64,000 bases of DNA from Dehalococcoidia bacterium (GCA_029936675.1 JAPYSB010000003.1:155489-219488), one strand, 5' to 3'; positions 45,959 to 55,384 are shown, numbered from the stretch's first letter. Numbers and translations are program-made. Notes: generated by a model from the sequence alone, not told the origin.

Positions 45959-46834
45959 TTATTTCTTGTCTAACGACAAATTGTCTAACCAATTTGCTAG
46001 GTCGTTGTGTGTGTCATCTCGTTTTAGAGCCTGGCGAATTGATGCCTTCAAAAGGCCGATGGGAGTACCCACGTCAAAATGTTTATCTTTAAATAAATAT
46101 CCTTTACATTCCACTTGTGGGACTAACGCCCCAATAGCATCTGTGAGTTGTATTTCACCTAAAGCACCTTGGCTTAAATGTTCTATTGCTTGAAAGATTT
46201 CAGGAGGCAGAATGTATCTTCCGACGATGGCTAAATTCGAAGGGGCTTTCGATAAAGAAGGTTTTTCAACCACACCAGTGATATCACGGATTTCACCTTC
46301 CTGATCATCTGTAGAAATAATACCTAGGTTGGGGATGGATTCAGGGGCCACTTTCTTTATGGCTAATACAACCTCATTTCCATCGGCATGAATGGCGCAC
46401 ATTTTTTTTAGGGTCGGATTATTTCCTAGAATCAAATCATCGGGAAGCAAAACTGCAAATGAATTGTCTCCGACCATTTTTTTCGCCATTAGGACAGCGT
46501 GGCCTAGCCCTAGAGGAGCTTTTTGAATAACAAAATCCATTTCCACCATATGTGAAATTTCTTCTACCCTATTTAGTAATTCCATATCACCCTTACTTTT
46601 CAGGGCATCGATGATTACATCATGGTGACTAAAGTAGTTTTTTATTATGTCCTTTTGATTTTCAGATATCACAAATATAATTTTTGTTATACCTGACTTA
46701 AGGGCCTCTACCACACAGTAGTGAAGTGGGGGTTGATCCAAGATAGGGATCATCACTTTTGGGATCGACAATGTAGCCGGTAAGAACCGAGTTCCTAGAC
46801 CTGCAACTGGGATTACGGCTTTTTCTATGTTCAT
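45959..46834 (-). CDS. galU: UTP-glucose-1-phosphate uridylyltransferase
   Basis: The 291-residue nucleotidyltransferase makes UDP-glucose. IPVAGLGTRFLPATLSIPKV is the activation motif, in which TLSIPKVM stands where GalU usually has TKAIPKEM; GLGHAVLMAK, FAVLLPDDLIL and GVVEKPS are present. GQAKEL-like C-terminal residues include HFDVGTPIGLLKASI. A related sugar-nucleotidyltransferase specificity is possible because of the altered motif. It lies 23 bases after the MFS gene on the same strand. Confidence 0.9.
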   Translation of the reverse strand: MNIEKAVIPVAGLGTRFLPATLSIPKVMIPILDQPPLHYCVVEALKSGITKIIFVISENQKDIIKNYFSHHDVIIDALKSKGDMELLNRVEEISHMVEMDFVIQKAPLGLGHAVLMAKKMVGDNSFAVLLPDDLILGNNPTLKKMCAIHADGNEVVLAIKKVAPESIPNLGIISTDDQEGEIRDITGVVEKPSLSKAPSNLAIVGRYILPPEIFQAIEHLSQGALGEIQLTDAIGALVPQVECKGYLFKDKHFDVGTPIGLLKASIRQALKRDDTHNDLANWLDNLSLDKK

Positions 46835-46857
46835 AAAGAAGGCCTTTTCAATAATAA

Positions 46858-48117
46858 TTAATTTGCCAATGTCGAGATATTTTTACCTTTGTAGATCGAT
46901 TTTAATATTGGATCACTAAAACTTATACCAGCAAAAAAAACAAGAAACAAGATACCTGTTACGATGAGAACATTAGGCGCATTGTATATATCAGCTAGGT
47001 ATCCGTAGCCTAAATTTGCAAATGCCATAATTCCTCCAGCATGAAGTATGTACAAACTCGTAACTCGCCCTCTTAACCTGTCTGGAGTAACGAGTTGGAC
47101 ATTGGTTGCTGTTAGCGCCATGAAAACGGATTCAGTTGCCCCCATTATTAGTGTGGAAGCGAATGCCATTGATATATTGAAGGAGAATCCAAGCAATAAA
47201 GGGGATATTCCGCTTAAGATACCCATTGTCAGCAATATCAAACCTTTTTGCCGATCATTTCTGACTCCGGCTAATAAAAAAGTTCCTGCTGCCGAACCGA
47301 TCCCAAATGACACCACGAGAACGGCCAACATAGTTTCATCAACTGATGCTAGACGGTTTTTTGTAAAGCCGGGCAAGATAGAATCAAAAGACATCGCAAG
47401 AGCACAGTGGAAAGCCACAAGTATTATAAAAATGGCAACTACTCTACGGGTGTAGACATAATTAATGCCTTCCCAAATTCCTTTAAAGAGATTTGTTTGA
47501 TTTGAAATTTCACCGGTAGAGCTGCGGTTGACTTTCAAGATTGGGTAAATAGAAGCAATCCCAAAAATAATACTAGCTATCAAAAATTCTGAAGTTCCAA
47601 AAGTAATGGTCTGCGATACCCCCGAAATTATCAAAACCGACATTCCTATTACTCTTGAACCATGCCTGGTGGCTGAATTAAGTGTGATTGCGTTAAGGAG
47701 ATCTTCTCTCGGTACCAAATTTGTTATTAAAGAAACAATGGAAGCTTCTTGAGTAGTTCGGCAGCTCCCTGCAATAAAAGCAAGAGCACATAGGTGCCAC
47801 AACTCAAGCCATCCTAACAGTGACAGAGCGGCAGCAAAGGTGACAGTGCCTACTCCCAGGACTTGAGTGTAGATTGTGAGTCTTTTTCTCTCGATCTTAT
47901 CAGCTAAAAATCCCCCGAACGGGGAGGCAACCAAAAAAGGAATCATGGAGGCAAAAGTGAACCATCCAACCATCGCACTCTGATCGGATCGCTCTAGCAC
48001 AAACCATTGGCTGGCGATGAGGAAAGTCCATGCGCTTGCTCCCCCTAAGGCACTGGCCCCCCAAGCATATGCATAATCTTTGTGCCGCAAGGCGGCGAGA
48101 TGAGGTATGTTTCGCAA
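46858..48117 (-). CDS. Major facilitator superfamily transporter
   Basis: The 419-residue protein has 12 predicted helices and the loop-2 motif FGGFLADKIERKRLTIYTQ. It resembles EntS/NicT-like MFS exporters (PF05977 or MFS_1 type). The start is TTG at 48117, supported by AGGAG six bases upstream. The cargo is unknown. It precedes galU and lies just downstream of tRNA-Ala on the same strand. Confidence 0.86.
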   Translation of the reverse strand: MRNIPHLAALRHKDYAYAWGASALGGASAWTFLIASQWFVLERSDQSAMVGWFTFASMIPFLVASPFGGFLADKIERKRLTIYTQVLGVGTVTFAAALSLLGWLELWHLCALAFIAGSCRTTQEASIVSLITNLVPREDLLNAITLNSATRHGSRVIGMSVLIISGVSQTITFGTSEFLIASIIFGIASIYPILKVNRSSTGEISNQTNLFKGIWEGINYVYTRRVVAIFIILVAFHCALAMSFDSILPGFTKNRLASVDETMLAVLVVSFGIGSAAGTFLLAGVRNDRQKGLILLTMGILSGISPLLLGFSFNISMAFASTLIMGATESVFMALTATNVQLVTPDRLRGRVTSLYILHAGGIMAFANLGYGYLADIYNAPNVLIVTGILFLVFFAGISFSDPILKSIYKGKNISTLAN

Positions 48118-48190
48118 GAATTACTCCTGGAAGATTCTCATCATGGCTGAAGGAATAACTTCCAAATCAGGTGATGAAACTATGGTTTAT

Positions 48191-48266
48191 TGGTGGAGAT
48201 AGGGGGACTCGAACCCCCAACCTCGGCATTGCGAACGCCGCGCTCTCCCGTTTGAGCTATATCCCC
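48191..48266 (-). tRNA. tRNA-Ala with anticodon CGC
   Basis: The minus strand folds into a full cloverleaf: acceptor GGGGATA/TATCTCC, D arm GCTC...GAGC, anticodon stem CGGCG/TGCCG with loop TTCGCAA (anticodon CGC, reading GCG), T arm GGGGG-TTCGAGT-CCCCC, discriminator A and an encoded CCA. The third acceptor pair is G-T (G3:U70), the alanine identity element, so both anticodon and acceptor agree on alanine. The gene is 76 bases. Confidence 0.97.
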
Positions 48267-48286
48267 TTTTCAGTACAAGTAATTAA

Positions 48287-48316
48287 ATCGTACCAACGTG
48301 ACTAATTTGATGTCAA
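48287..48316 (-). promoter_or_regulatory. Predicted tRNA-Ala promoter
   Basis: On the minus strand a perfect TTGACA (48311-48316) is followed after 18 bases by TACGAT (48287-48292), which is preceded by TGG, an extended -10 element. Transcription would start about 14 bases before the mature tRNA 5' end. Confidence 0.65.
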
Positions 48317-48389
48317 TCACCTTTGGAAGATTCAGTAATCAACCAGCGGAATTCGGCAAATTTGGTTTCCAGAAACTTAATTGGCATGC

Positions 48390-48398
48390 TGTTATAAT
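48390..48398 (+). promoter_or_regulatory. Predicted extended -10 promoter of the E1-E2 operon
   Basis: TGTTATAAT is a perfect extended -10 element (TGn plus TATAAT). No good -35 hexamer lies 16-18 bases upstream, which is acceptable for extended -10 promoters. The predicted start near 48405 is about 50 bases before the ATG at 48457 and rules out the longer frame from 48298. Confidence 0.6.
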
Positions 48399-48456
48399 CG
48401 CGCCAAATTTAAAGTCTATATCAGCGATTGTACCAGCGCTTAGAAGGGGTGTTGAA

Positions 48457-49431
48457 ATGCCTTACGAAGAACTCAACAAAGAATCTTTGCTTTGGATGTA
48501 TGAGACGATGGTGACGATTCGCCGTTTCGAGGAACAATCCAGGAGAGAGGCTGATGCAGGAAAATTGCGAGGGATGCACTCATCGATAGGGCAAGAAGCA
48601 GTTCCAACAGGCATATGTGCTCACCTGAATGAAAAAGATTATGTCCTTGGCACCCACAGGAGCCATCACCATTGTATAGCCAAGGGCCTTGATATCAATG
48701 AAATGATGGCTGAACTGCTAGGCAAGTCTACAGGCACAGGGAAGGGGAAAGGCGGTACTATGCATATAGCAGACATAAATAAGGGCATGTTGGGTGCCAA
48801 TGGTGTTGTTGGTTCAAATATCCCTGTGGCGACAGGAGTGGCATTAACAGCAAAGGTGAAAGGAACAGATCAGGTTAGCGTTGTTTTTTTTGGAGATGGT
48901 GCTTCAAGTCAAGGAGTTTTACATGAATCTATGAATCTCGCAGGCATTTGGAAATTACCAGTTATTTTCGTATGTGAAAATAATCGTTACGCTGAAGCAA
49001 CCCCATTTGAATATTCGGTTGCAGGCGGCTCAGTTGCCAACCGGGCTGATGGATATGGGATTCCAGGGGTGACGATAGATGGCCAGTCAGCTTTGGATGT
49101 TTTTGAGGTGAGTAAGGAGGCGGTGTCAAGAGCTCGAATGGGTGAAGGCCCCACATTGATCGAGGCTCAAACCTACAGATATCAAGGGCATTTCGGTGCC
49201 GACGACCCCCTTGGGTATAGGAGTAAAGAAGAGCAGGAATACTATATGTCACGCGACTGTATTCTTATGTTACAGAAACATATATTAGATGGCGCTTATG
49301 CCAATGAAACCCAGCTGGCCGCGATAGATATGAAATGTATAGAAGCGGTTAACACAGCCACGGAATTTGCTAATAACAGTCCATTTCCAGATCCTAAGGA
49401 ACTGATCACAGACGTATACGTGACCTATTAG
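48457..49431 (+). CDS. pdhA: 2-oxoacid dehydrogenase E1 component, alpha subunit (pyruvate/acetoin type)
   Basis: The ATG at 48457 (MPYEELNKESLLWMYETMVT) has AAGGGG about eight bases upstream and gives 324 residues, the normal size. ThDP/Mg binding is seen in FFGDGASSQGVLHESMNLAG and ENNRYAEATP; GMLGANGVVGSNIPVATG and YRYQGHFGADDP are typical of pyruvate and acetoin dehydrogenase E1 alpha. The complex decarboxylates a 2-oxoacid or acetoin and passes the acyl group to E2. Sequence alone does not separate the two substrates. Confidence 0.92.
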   Translation: MPYEELNKESLLWMYETMVTIRRFEEQSRREADAGKLRGMHSSIGQEAVPTGICAHLNEKDYVLGTHRSHHHCIAKGLDINEMMAELLGKSTGTGKGKGGTMHIADINKGMLGANGVVGSNIPVATGVALTAKVKGTDQVSVVFFGDGASSQGVLHESMNLAGIWKLPVIFVCENNRYAEATPFEYSVAGGSVANRADGYGIPGVTIDGQSALDVFEVSKEAVSRARMGEGPTLIEAQTYRYQGHFGADDPLGYRSKEEQEYYMSRDCILMLQKHILDGAYANETQLAAIDMKCIEAVNTATEFANNSPFPDPKELITDVYVTY

Positions 49432-49452
49432 GTCAAATAGGAGATAAATTAA

Positions 49453-50481
49453 ATGACACAGGCACAAACAGTAAGACAAATAAGTTTCATACAAGCCATT
49501 AACGAGGCTCTAAGGCAAGAAATGCATAGAGACCCAGATGTGATTGTAATGGGAGAGGATATTGCAGGGGGAGGAGAACGGGAAGATTTCCAAGATGCTT
49601 GGGGTGGACCGATGAGATTAACAAAAGGATTGGTAAACGACTTTGGTCGCTTGAGGGTGAGAGATACCCCAATATCTGAGGCAGGGTTTGTTGGAGCGGG
49701 AGTCGGAGCTGCTGCTTCAGGCTTGAGACCGGTGGTTGATTTAATGTACGTAAGTTTCTACGGTGTATGCGCAGACCAGATCACTAATAATGCCGCTAAA
49801 ATGCATTATATGTTTGGTGGGAAAGTTAAGGTTCCATTAACGATAATGACAGGAATAGGGGCTGGCACGAATTCAGCCGCTCAGCATTCTGAAACTCTCT
49901 ATTCTATATTCACTCATTTTCCAGGCCTTAAATGTGTGGTGCCTTCAAATCCCTACAATGCTAAAGGCCTGATGGCCGCAGCAATTAGGGATGACGACCC
50001 GGTAATCGTGTTCAATAATAGACAACTTATGGGATTAAGATTTGAAGACAATGTTCCAGAGGAATCCTATACTGTCGAAATTGGCAAATCAGAACTTAAA
50101 ACCCAAGGAGAAGATATAACACTGTTGGGTATTGGTTACACTACGCGAGTATGTATGGAGGCGGCGGCCCTGTTGGAAGAGCGGGGTTATTCAGTTGAAG
50201 TACTAGATTTACTATCTCTTTCCCCTATGGATGAAGATGCGATACTTTCTTCAGTAAAAAAGACTAGAAAAATCGTTATCGTAGATGAAGATTACCCAAG
50301 ATGTAGTATTGCTACCGATATATCTGCCTTAGTGGCAGAAGAAGCTTTTGATTATTTGGATGCTCCACCAAAGAGGGTAACTCCTCCCCATACGCAAGTT
50401 CCTTACAGTCGACCCTTGGAAGCTTTATTTGTACCCACGAAAGAGAAGGTGTTAGCTGCTGCATTGGAAGTACTGGAATAG
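49453..50481 (+). CDS. pdhB: 2-oxoacid dehydrogenase E1 component, beta subunit
   Basis: The 342-residue partner begins with FIQAINEALRQEMHRDPDVI and MGEDIAGGGE, and has DTPISEAGFVGAGVGAAASG with the ThDP-activating Glu. SAAQHSETLYSIFTHFPGLK and VVPSNPYNAKGLMAAAI are conserved. It forms a heterotetramer with the alpha subunit. AGGAG lies nine bases before the ATG, which follows the alpha gene by 21 bases. Confidence 0.94.
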   Translation: MTQAQTVRQISFIQAINEALRQEMHRDPDVIVMGEDIAGGGEREDFQDAWGGPMRLTKGLVNDFGRLRVRDTPISEAGFVGAGVGAAASGLRPVVDLMYVSFYGVCADQITNNAAKMHYMFGGKVKVPLTIMTGIGAGTNSAAQHSETLYSIFTHFPGLKCVVPSNPYNAKGLMAAAIRDDDPVIVFNNRQLMGLRFEDNVPEESYTVEIGKSELKTQGEDITLLGIGYTTRVCMEAAALLEERGYSVEVLDLLSLSPMDEDAILSSVKKTRKIVIVDEDYPRCSIATDISALVAEEAFDYLDAPPKRVTPPHTQVPYSRPLEALFVPTKEKVLAAALEVLE

Positions 50482-50496
50482 GAGACTAGATTCGAT

Positions 50497-51663
50497 ATGG
50501 CAATTCCGATAGTTATGCCCAGGCTTGGTGACTTCATGACAGAAGGCATCGTGACGAAATTTACCAAAGCATCAGGTGATAACGTATCTCAAGGTGAGGT
50601 TATAGCGGAGATAGAAACTGAAAAAGTAAATTATGATTTAGAAGCCACCAATTCAGGTGTTTTTCACCCAGTTGTTTATCAAGGGGCAACAGTACTGGTC
50701 GACGATGTCATGGGGTATTTGCTCGAGGATGGGGAAACCCCTCCTGTAGCTGAGAAGGAACCGATTAAGTCGCCGACGGCAAAAATTATTTCTCAAAATG
50801 CCGACCCTCTCCGGCCAAGCACATCAAACACAAAAGGGAATGCTGTACCCTCCACTCCGGGCGCTCGGAAACTTGCAGCTAAATTGGATATAGACCTTGC
50901 CGACATAACGCCGACTGGTCCAAGAGGACGGGTCGTCGAATCAGATGTTAGAGCAATAGCAGAGAAGTCTGCCTCATCAAAGCCTTTGTTACCTCCAGGA
51001 TTGCCAAGACCGATATCGGAAATCTTTTTGGAAGGTATGAGAAAGACTATTGCAGGACATATGAAAAACAGTTTGGCAAATACTGCCCAGTTGTCCTATT
51101 TTCTTGAGGTAGATGTGACCGAGGCCCAAAAAATAAGACGTGAGCAGGATTTGGGTATGGCTGAGGTTTTGATAAAAGCCACCAGTGAGGCATTGATTCG
51201 AGTTCCCGCCCTCAATAGCGTTTTGGTTAATGATGCAATTATGAAATTTGATAGGGTGAATATAGCTTTCGCCGTGGCATTGGATGACGGGCTGGTCGTT
51301 CCAGTGATTCGAGAAACTAACTCAAAAAATATCAGAGAAATAGCTGGGGAAATCAAAACCCTTTCTGAAGCCGCAAAGAACGGGACTTTGGGACCGGATG
51401 ATTTCATGGGAGGAACTTTCACAATATCAATACTCGGGTCTGTAGATGGGTTTACCCCTATATTGAATCAATCCCAGGTAGGTTTGCTCGGTGTAGGTAG
51501 GTCACTCCAGAAGCCAGTAGTTAAAGATGGTCAAGTCGTTATAAGGGAGATGATGACTTTGAGCCTGACCGGAGACCATCAGGTTGTTGACGGGGCAGTG
51601 GCTGCGAGTTTCTTCAGGAGGCTTCAGCGCTTGATTGAGAGTCCTTCAAAGTTATTTGCTTAA
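50497..51663 (+). CDS. pdhC: Dihydrolipoamide acyltransferase, E2 component
   Basis: The 388-residue protein has one N-terminal lipoyl domain with the modified Lys in EIETEKVNYDLEA (K43), a Pro/Thr/Ser linker, a peripheral subunit-binding domain (STPGARKLAAKLDIDLADIT) and a C-terminal acyltransferase domain ending in TGDHQVVDGAVAASFFRRL with the catalytic His and Asp. It links E1 to E3. Dihydrolipoamide dehydrogenase is not in this operon. Its stop overlaps that of the convergent rhomboid gene by four bases. Confidence 0.94.
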   Translation: MAIPIVMPRLGDFMTEGIVTKFTKASGDNVSQGEVIAEIETEKVNYDLEATNSGVFHPVVYQGATVLVDDVMGYLLEDGETPPVAEKEPIKSPTAKIISQNADPLRPSTSNTKGNAVPSTPGARKLAAKLDIDLADITPTGPRGRVVESDVRAIAEKSASSKPLLPPGLPRPISEIFLEGMRKTIAGHMKNSLANTAQLSYFLEVDVTEAQKIRREQDLGMAEVLIKATSEALIRVPALNSVLVNDAIMKFDRVNIAFAVALDDGLVVPVIRETNSKNIREIAGEIKTLSEAAKNGTLGPDDFMGGTFTISILGSVDGFTPILNQSQVGLLGVGRSLQKPVVKDGQVVIREMMTLSLTGDHQVVDGAVAASFFRRLQRLIESPSKLFA

Positions 51664-52406
51664 AAAACAGGGAACACTTTGGTTGGTTCGTACATGGCAT
51701 TGCCAATTGCCAGCACGGAAATAGTTATTGGAACCGCAAAAAATATAAGTAGGGGCAACCTGACCTTTTGGCCAATGTCGGGTATTTTAAGTCTATGCGA
51801 TGGTTGGGTTGTTCTTGGACGATAGGCCAAAAAGTACCCCGAACTTAACCCAGCAATAAATCCTCCAATGTGTGCCCAATTATCTACAGCAGGGATTACG
51901 AATCCAAAGGCTAGATTCACTAGAGCCAATATTATTAGACCATTTAGAGTCTGCTTGCCAGATTTCCCCAAAGCCTTTTTACGTATGTAAAAAAAAGAAA
52001 CTAAGCTTCCCAGGCAACCAAAAATAGCACCGCTCGCCCCAGCACCGACTACCCCATTTTCAATGTTTATATAGCTGACTGCGCTACCCATTACTCCTGT
52101 TACTAGAAAAATGGAGATGAAGTTGCGGTGCCCGTACAACCGTTCCGTCAGGCCTCCCATGATTACTAGGCTTATTGAATTTATTGCTAAATGGGAGGCA
52201 CCAACATGAAGAAAAATCGCACTAACCAGCCTCCAATACTCACCCGACCAAATCAAATAGGAGTCGATAGCTCCAAATTTGCGGAGACTAGAGGGATTTG
52301 TGCTGTTCCCATATACTTCTAGCAATATCCAAAGAATCACATTGATAGATGCTATGGAGTAGACAAAAACTGGTTGTCGGGGAGGTCCTGTTATGTTTAG
52401 TCGCAC
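51660..52406 (-). CDS. Rhomboid family intramembrane serine protease
   Basis: The 248-residue protein has six transmembrane helices and the catalytic dyad: Ser126 in GAGASGAIFGCLG and His179 in NWAHIGGFIAG. LHVGASHLAINS supplies the oxyanion-site His/Asn. Substrates are unknown. It lies 10 bases after lysA on the same strand. Confidence 0.93.
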   Translation of the reverse strand: MRLNITGPPRQPVFVYSIASINVILWILLEVYGNSTNPSSLRKFGAIDSYLIWSGEYWRLVSAIFLHVGASHLAINSISLVIMGGLTERLYGHRNFISIFLVTGVMGSAVSYINIENGVVGAGASGAIFGCLGSLVSFFYIRKKALGKSGKQTLNGLIILALVNLAFGFVIPAVDNWAHIGGFIAGLSSGYFLAYRPRTTQPSHRLKIPDIGQKVRLPLLIFFAVPITISVLAIGNAMYEPTKVFPVF

Positions 52407-52415
52407 TATGATTGA

Positions 52416-53729
52416 CTATGACAAGTCTAAAGCCATTAAGTCTTGGTAAGTTTCCCTTTTTCTTATTATTCGGGAATCTCCATCTGAAACCATTACAATT
52501 TCAGGCCGAGGGTTCATGTTGTAATTACTCGACATGGCTATGCAATAGGCCCCTGAAGCTGGTATTGCTACTAGGTCTCCTGAATCCAGTATCGGCAGAG
52601 AAACGTCTTTCACGAGAATATCGCCTGTTTCACAATATTTCCCAGCTAAAGTCACAGTTTCAAAGTCAGTATTAGACATTTTGGTTGCCGCAACTGCTTC
52701 ATATTGAGCATCATATAAAGCAGGTCTGATGTTATCGCCCATTCCGCCATCTAATGACACATAAGTTCGAACGTTTGGAATTACTTTTGTTACACCCACT
52801 GTGTAAATAGCTACCCCGGCTCGTCCGACTATAGACCTGCCAGGTTCTATGATCAATTCGGGGTAGTCAATTTCTAAATCGTCGCATTTGTTTTTCAGCA
52901 TGGATGTAATAACTTCCGCATAGTCGCCAACGGATGGTGGCAATTGCTTCTGTAAATACCCAATGGCAAAGCCCCCGCCAGGGCTAAATTTTTTTAGATC
53001 CAGGCCTTGCTTAAAAAACGGTTTTAAGTAATCAAACACTGTGTCTATAGCAGTGGAATACGGTTCTAATGCGAAGATTGGCGAACCAAGATGGAAATGG
53101 ATTCCTTGAAGCTTAAGGTTGCTGGAATCTAGTGCCTGTTTAATAGCTATACTGCTTTCTCCGGTCTCTATTGAGAAGCCGAATTTAACGTCCAATATAC
53201 CAGTCGTTGTATGTGCGTGGGTGTGGGCATCAACAGAAGGAGATAATCTGAGCATTATCCCTTGTTTAGTATTTTTAGATTTGGCGATATTATTTAAGAT
53301 ATCTAGTTCTTGAAACCCATCGACCACTATGGTCCCTACTCCTAAATCAATGGCTTCAGAAAGCTCTTGCGGAGTTTTATTATTTCCATGGAAATACATT
53401 TTGTTGCTCGGGAATCCTGCAGCTTGAGCCACTGCTATTTCTCCTCCAGAAACCACGTCAAGGGAAAGATTTTCTTCATTGGCTATTTTTGCCATAGCAA
53501 GATTGAGAAACGCTTTTGAGGCATAAGCAACCGAGGTTTTAGGGTACCGGGAAGTAAATTCACTGACAAAGGTTTGGGCCATGCTTCTTATTGTTTTTTC
53601 GTCGTATAAATAGAGTGGAGTACCGTGAGCTTTTGCGAGAGAAAGCACGTCACACCCTCCTACTTCAAGGACTCCTTCAGAGTTGATTTTTGTGTCCATA
53701 GGAAAAACGTCGATATTTGAGAAATCCAT
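52416..53729 (-). CDS. lysA: Diaminopimelate decarboxylase
   Basis: The 437-residue fold-type III PLP enzyme makes L-lysine from meso-diaminopimelate. The PLP Lys is K72 in VAYASKAFLN; HFHLGSPI, SPGGGFAIGYL, EPGRSIVGRAG and KYCETGDIL are the family's conserved runs. Length is normal. No other lysine-pathway gene is adjacent. It follows the MBL-fold gene by 14 bases on the same strand. Confidence 0.94.
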   Translation of the reverse strand: MDFSNIDVFPMDTKINSEGVLEVGGCDVLSLAKAHGTPLYLYDEKTIRSMAQTFVSEFTSRYPKTSVAYASKAFLNLAMAKIANEENLSLDVVSGGEIAVAQAAGFPSNKMYFHGNNKTPQELSEAIDLGVGTIVVDGFQELDILNNIAKSKNTKQGIMLRLSPSVDAHTHAHTTTGILDVKFGFSIETGESSIAIKQALDSSNLKLQGIHFHLGSPIFALEPYSTAIDTVFDYLKPFFKQGLDLKKFSPGGGFAIGYLQKQLPPSVGDYAEVITSMLKNKCDDLEIDYPELIIEPGRSIVGRAGVAIYTVGVTKVIPNVRTYVSLDGGMGDNIRPALYDAQYEAVAATKMSNTDFETVTLAGKYCETGDILVKDVSLPILDSGDLVAIPASGAYCIAMSSNYNMNPRPEIVMVSDGDSRIIRKRETYQDLMALDLS

Positions 53730-53743
53730 AGAGTGTCTCCGAT

Positions 53744-54580
53744 TTACTGAACTATTCGGTAAATGTTACCGGTTTGTTCGATTCTTTTCTCTTCGACCAG
53801 TTTATTTATATGGGCCTGTATCTGTCTCCTGGCTGTATTATGAAGACCGGGGTGTATGTCTTTGTATATTGCATTGAAGATGTCGTCCATAGAATCTTTT
53901 CCGGAAGTAATTAACTCTAACATTTGTATTTCACGTTGGTGTCTATGCTCAATTAATTCGTGAATTTTTTCTATGGGGGTATCTATCTCTGGTCCATGCC
54001 CGGGACATATTTTTTTAATGTCATAATTCAACATTTTGTGTAGGGATTCGATATAAGAGGTCATATCTCCCTCGTCGGGAGAAATGACTGTTGTCCCTAG
54101 GCCTAAAATGTTATCCCCTGTGAAAAGGACTTTATCTTCTTCCAGATAGATGCACAGACTTCCCATCGTGTGGCCAGGAGTGTGGATAAAATATAAGGTG
54201 GTATCGCCTAAATCCAGTTTTTCTCCGTCCTTGGGAGTTAGGCCTACTGTAGCCGACGATTCTTTTTCAATAGCAATTTTTTCTACTGAAGTAGATATTA
54301 CCGGGGCTCCCATTTGCTCACCTAATTCTTGGGCCCCACCAATGTGGTCACTGTGCCTATGGGTTAATATTATTCCGGCTATTTCCGGTTTACCATGTGA
54401 TTCCCAAACTGAAATATGTTCTTGGATTTCTTCCGGTGTACCATGTGCGGTATCTATATAGACTGACCTGTTTTTCCCACTTACCAGAAATACATTTGGA
54501 GGATATACTCCTCCGTATTTGAAGGGATCCGGCTCGTTCTCGCCAACTACTATTTTGGTTATTCTGTCTGTAATTTTCAT
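53744..54580 (-). CDS. MBL-fold metallo-hydrolase, LACTB2/glyoxalase-II-like
   Basis: The metallo-beta-lactamase fold shows THRHSDHIGGAQELGE (the HxHxDH metal site), HTPGHTMGSLCIYLEED and FTGDNILGLG, with CPGHGPEIDTP and a C-terminal winged-helix-like region like LACTB2 proteins. The ATG at 54580 has AAGGA seven bases upstream and avoids overlap with the upstream gene; a frame from 54622 is rejected. It probably hydrolyses a thioester, lactone or RNA; the exact activity is open. Confidence 0.87.
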   Translation of the reverse strand: MKITDRITKIVVGENEPDPFKYGGVYPPNVFLVSGKNRSVYIDTAHGTPEEIQEHISVWESHGKPEIAGIILTHRHSDHIGGAQELGEQMGAPVISTSVEKIAIEKESSATVGLTPKDGEKLDLGDTTLYFIHTPGHTMGSLCIYLEEDKVLFTGDNILGLGTTVISPDEGDMTSYIESLHKMLNYDIKKICPGHGPEIDTPIEKIHELIEHRHQREIQMLELITSGKDSMDDIFNAIYKDIHPGLHNTARRQIQAHINKLVEEKRIEQTGNIYRIVQ

Positions 54581-54597
54581 TTTGTGTCCTTTTATTT

Positions 54598-55260
54598 CTA
54601 ACCTGGTAATTCCACAGTACAAACCTTTCTAGTTTCAGCGCAGCAGAACCATATGTCGCCGCCGTATATAGTCATACCGTGTATTTCAGGTTCAGGAATG
54701 TGAATTTCGCTCTGAATTTCACCATTGTCCGGGTTAATTTTATATATTTTGCATTCCTGTGTGTCGGCAAGCCACATATTTCCATTATTTATGAACAGCC
54801 CGTGAGGTCTTACTCCAGGGGTAGGAATAGACCGCTTCACCTTCATGTTGGCGGGATCCAACAAGAATGCTTGTTGTGCTGGCGGTACAACCACCCACAT
54901 ATTATTTTGATCTACCCATTCCATGCCATGGGCTCCAGTTATTTGGGGGTTTTCTGAAGAGCCATATTGGGTAACTACCCCTTTTCCAGGTGTATCAAAC
55001 ACAGCTGCTGTACTACCGTCCATATTCAACTGATAAAGCTCAGCTGTGTATGTAGAAGCAACCCAAAGATATCCCCCTCCTTTTGTTATTCCGCTGGACT
55101 TAGAGGTTTCAGTATCCAAATCCTCTATGACTGAACCGTCGACATAGGACAATTTATAGATATGGTCGTTACCTTGATCGATTGCCCAAAGCCCATCAGA
55201 ATCCGCTTGTAAGCCATTTGGCTGAGGGCCAGGGTGCATCCATTTTACCTTTGCCAGCAT
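54598..55260 (-). CDS. Beta-propeller (SMP-30/Vgb-like) protein
   Basis: The 220-residue protein is built from repeated blade motifs such as GLWAIDQGNDHIYKL, YLWVASTYTAELYQLN, NMWLADTQECKIYKI and DIWFCCAETRKVCTV, each about 45-50 residues. It resembles virginiamycin-B-lyase-like and YncE-like propellers. No signal peptide is evident. It lies 17 bases upstream of the MBL gene and may be co-transcribed. The function is unknown. Confidence 0.72.
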   Translation of the reverse strand: MLAKVKWMHPGPQPNGLQADSDGLWAIDQGNDHIYKLSYVDGSVIEDLDTETSKSSGITKGGGYLWVASTYTAELYQLNMDGSTAAVFDTPGKGVVTQYGSSENPQITGAHGMEWVDQNNMWVVVPPAQQAFLLDPANMKVKRSIPTPGVRPHGLFINNGNMWLADTQECKIYKINPDNGEIQSEIHIPEPEIHGMTIYGGDIWFCCAETRKVCTVELPG

Positions 55261-55355
55261 TGGTGTCTCCTTTTTAAGTATGGATTTGAATTTTATGCGG
55301 TTTTCTTCCTAATTAATCGGGTATTTTAGTATTGATTAGAAAGTTTGTTAAATTA

Positions 55356-55384
55356 TTGACATGAATAGGAAGGAATGCTAATCT
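55356..55384 (+). promoter_or_regulatory. Predicted promoter of the DUF362 gene
   Basis: A perfect TTGACA (55356-55361) is followed after 17 bases by TAATCT (55379-55384). The transcript would start about 60 bases before the ATG at 55450. Confidence 0.65.

Noticed and set aside
48298-48456. N-terminal extension of E1 alpha
   Set aside because: The extension precedes the predicted promoter and has no family similarity; the ATG at 48457 has a good ribosome-binding site.
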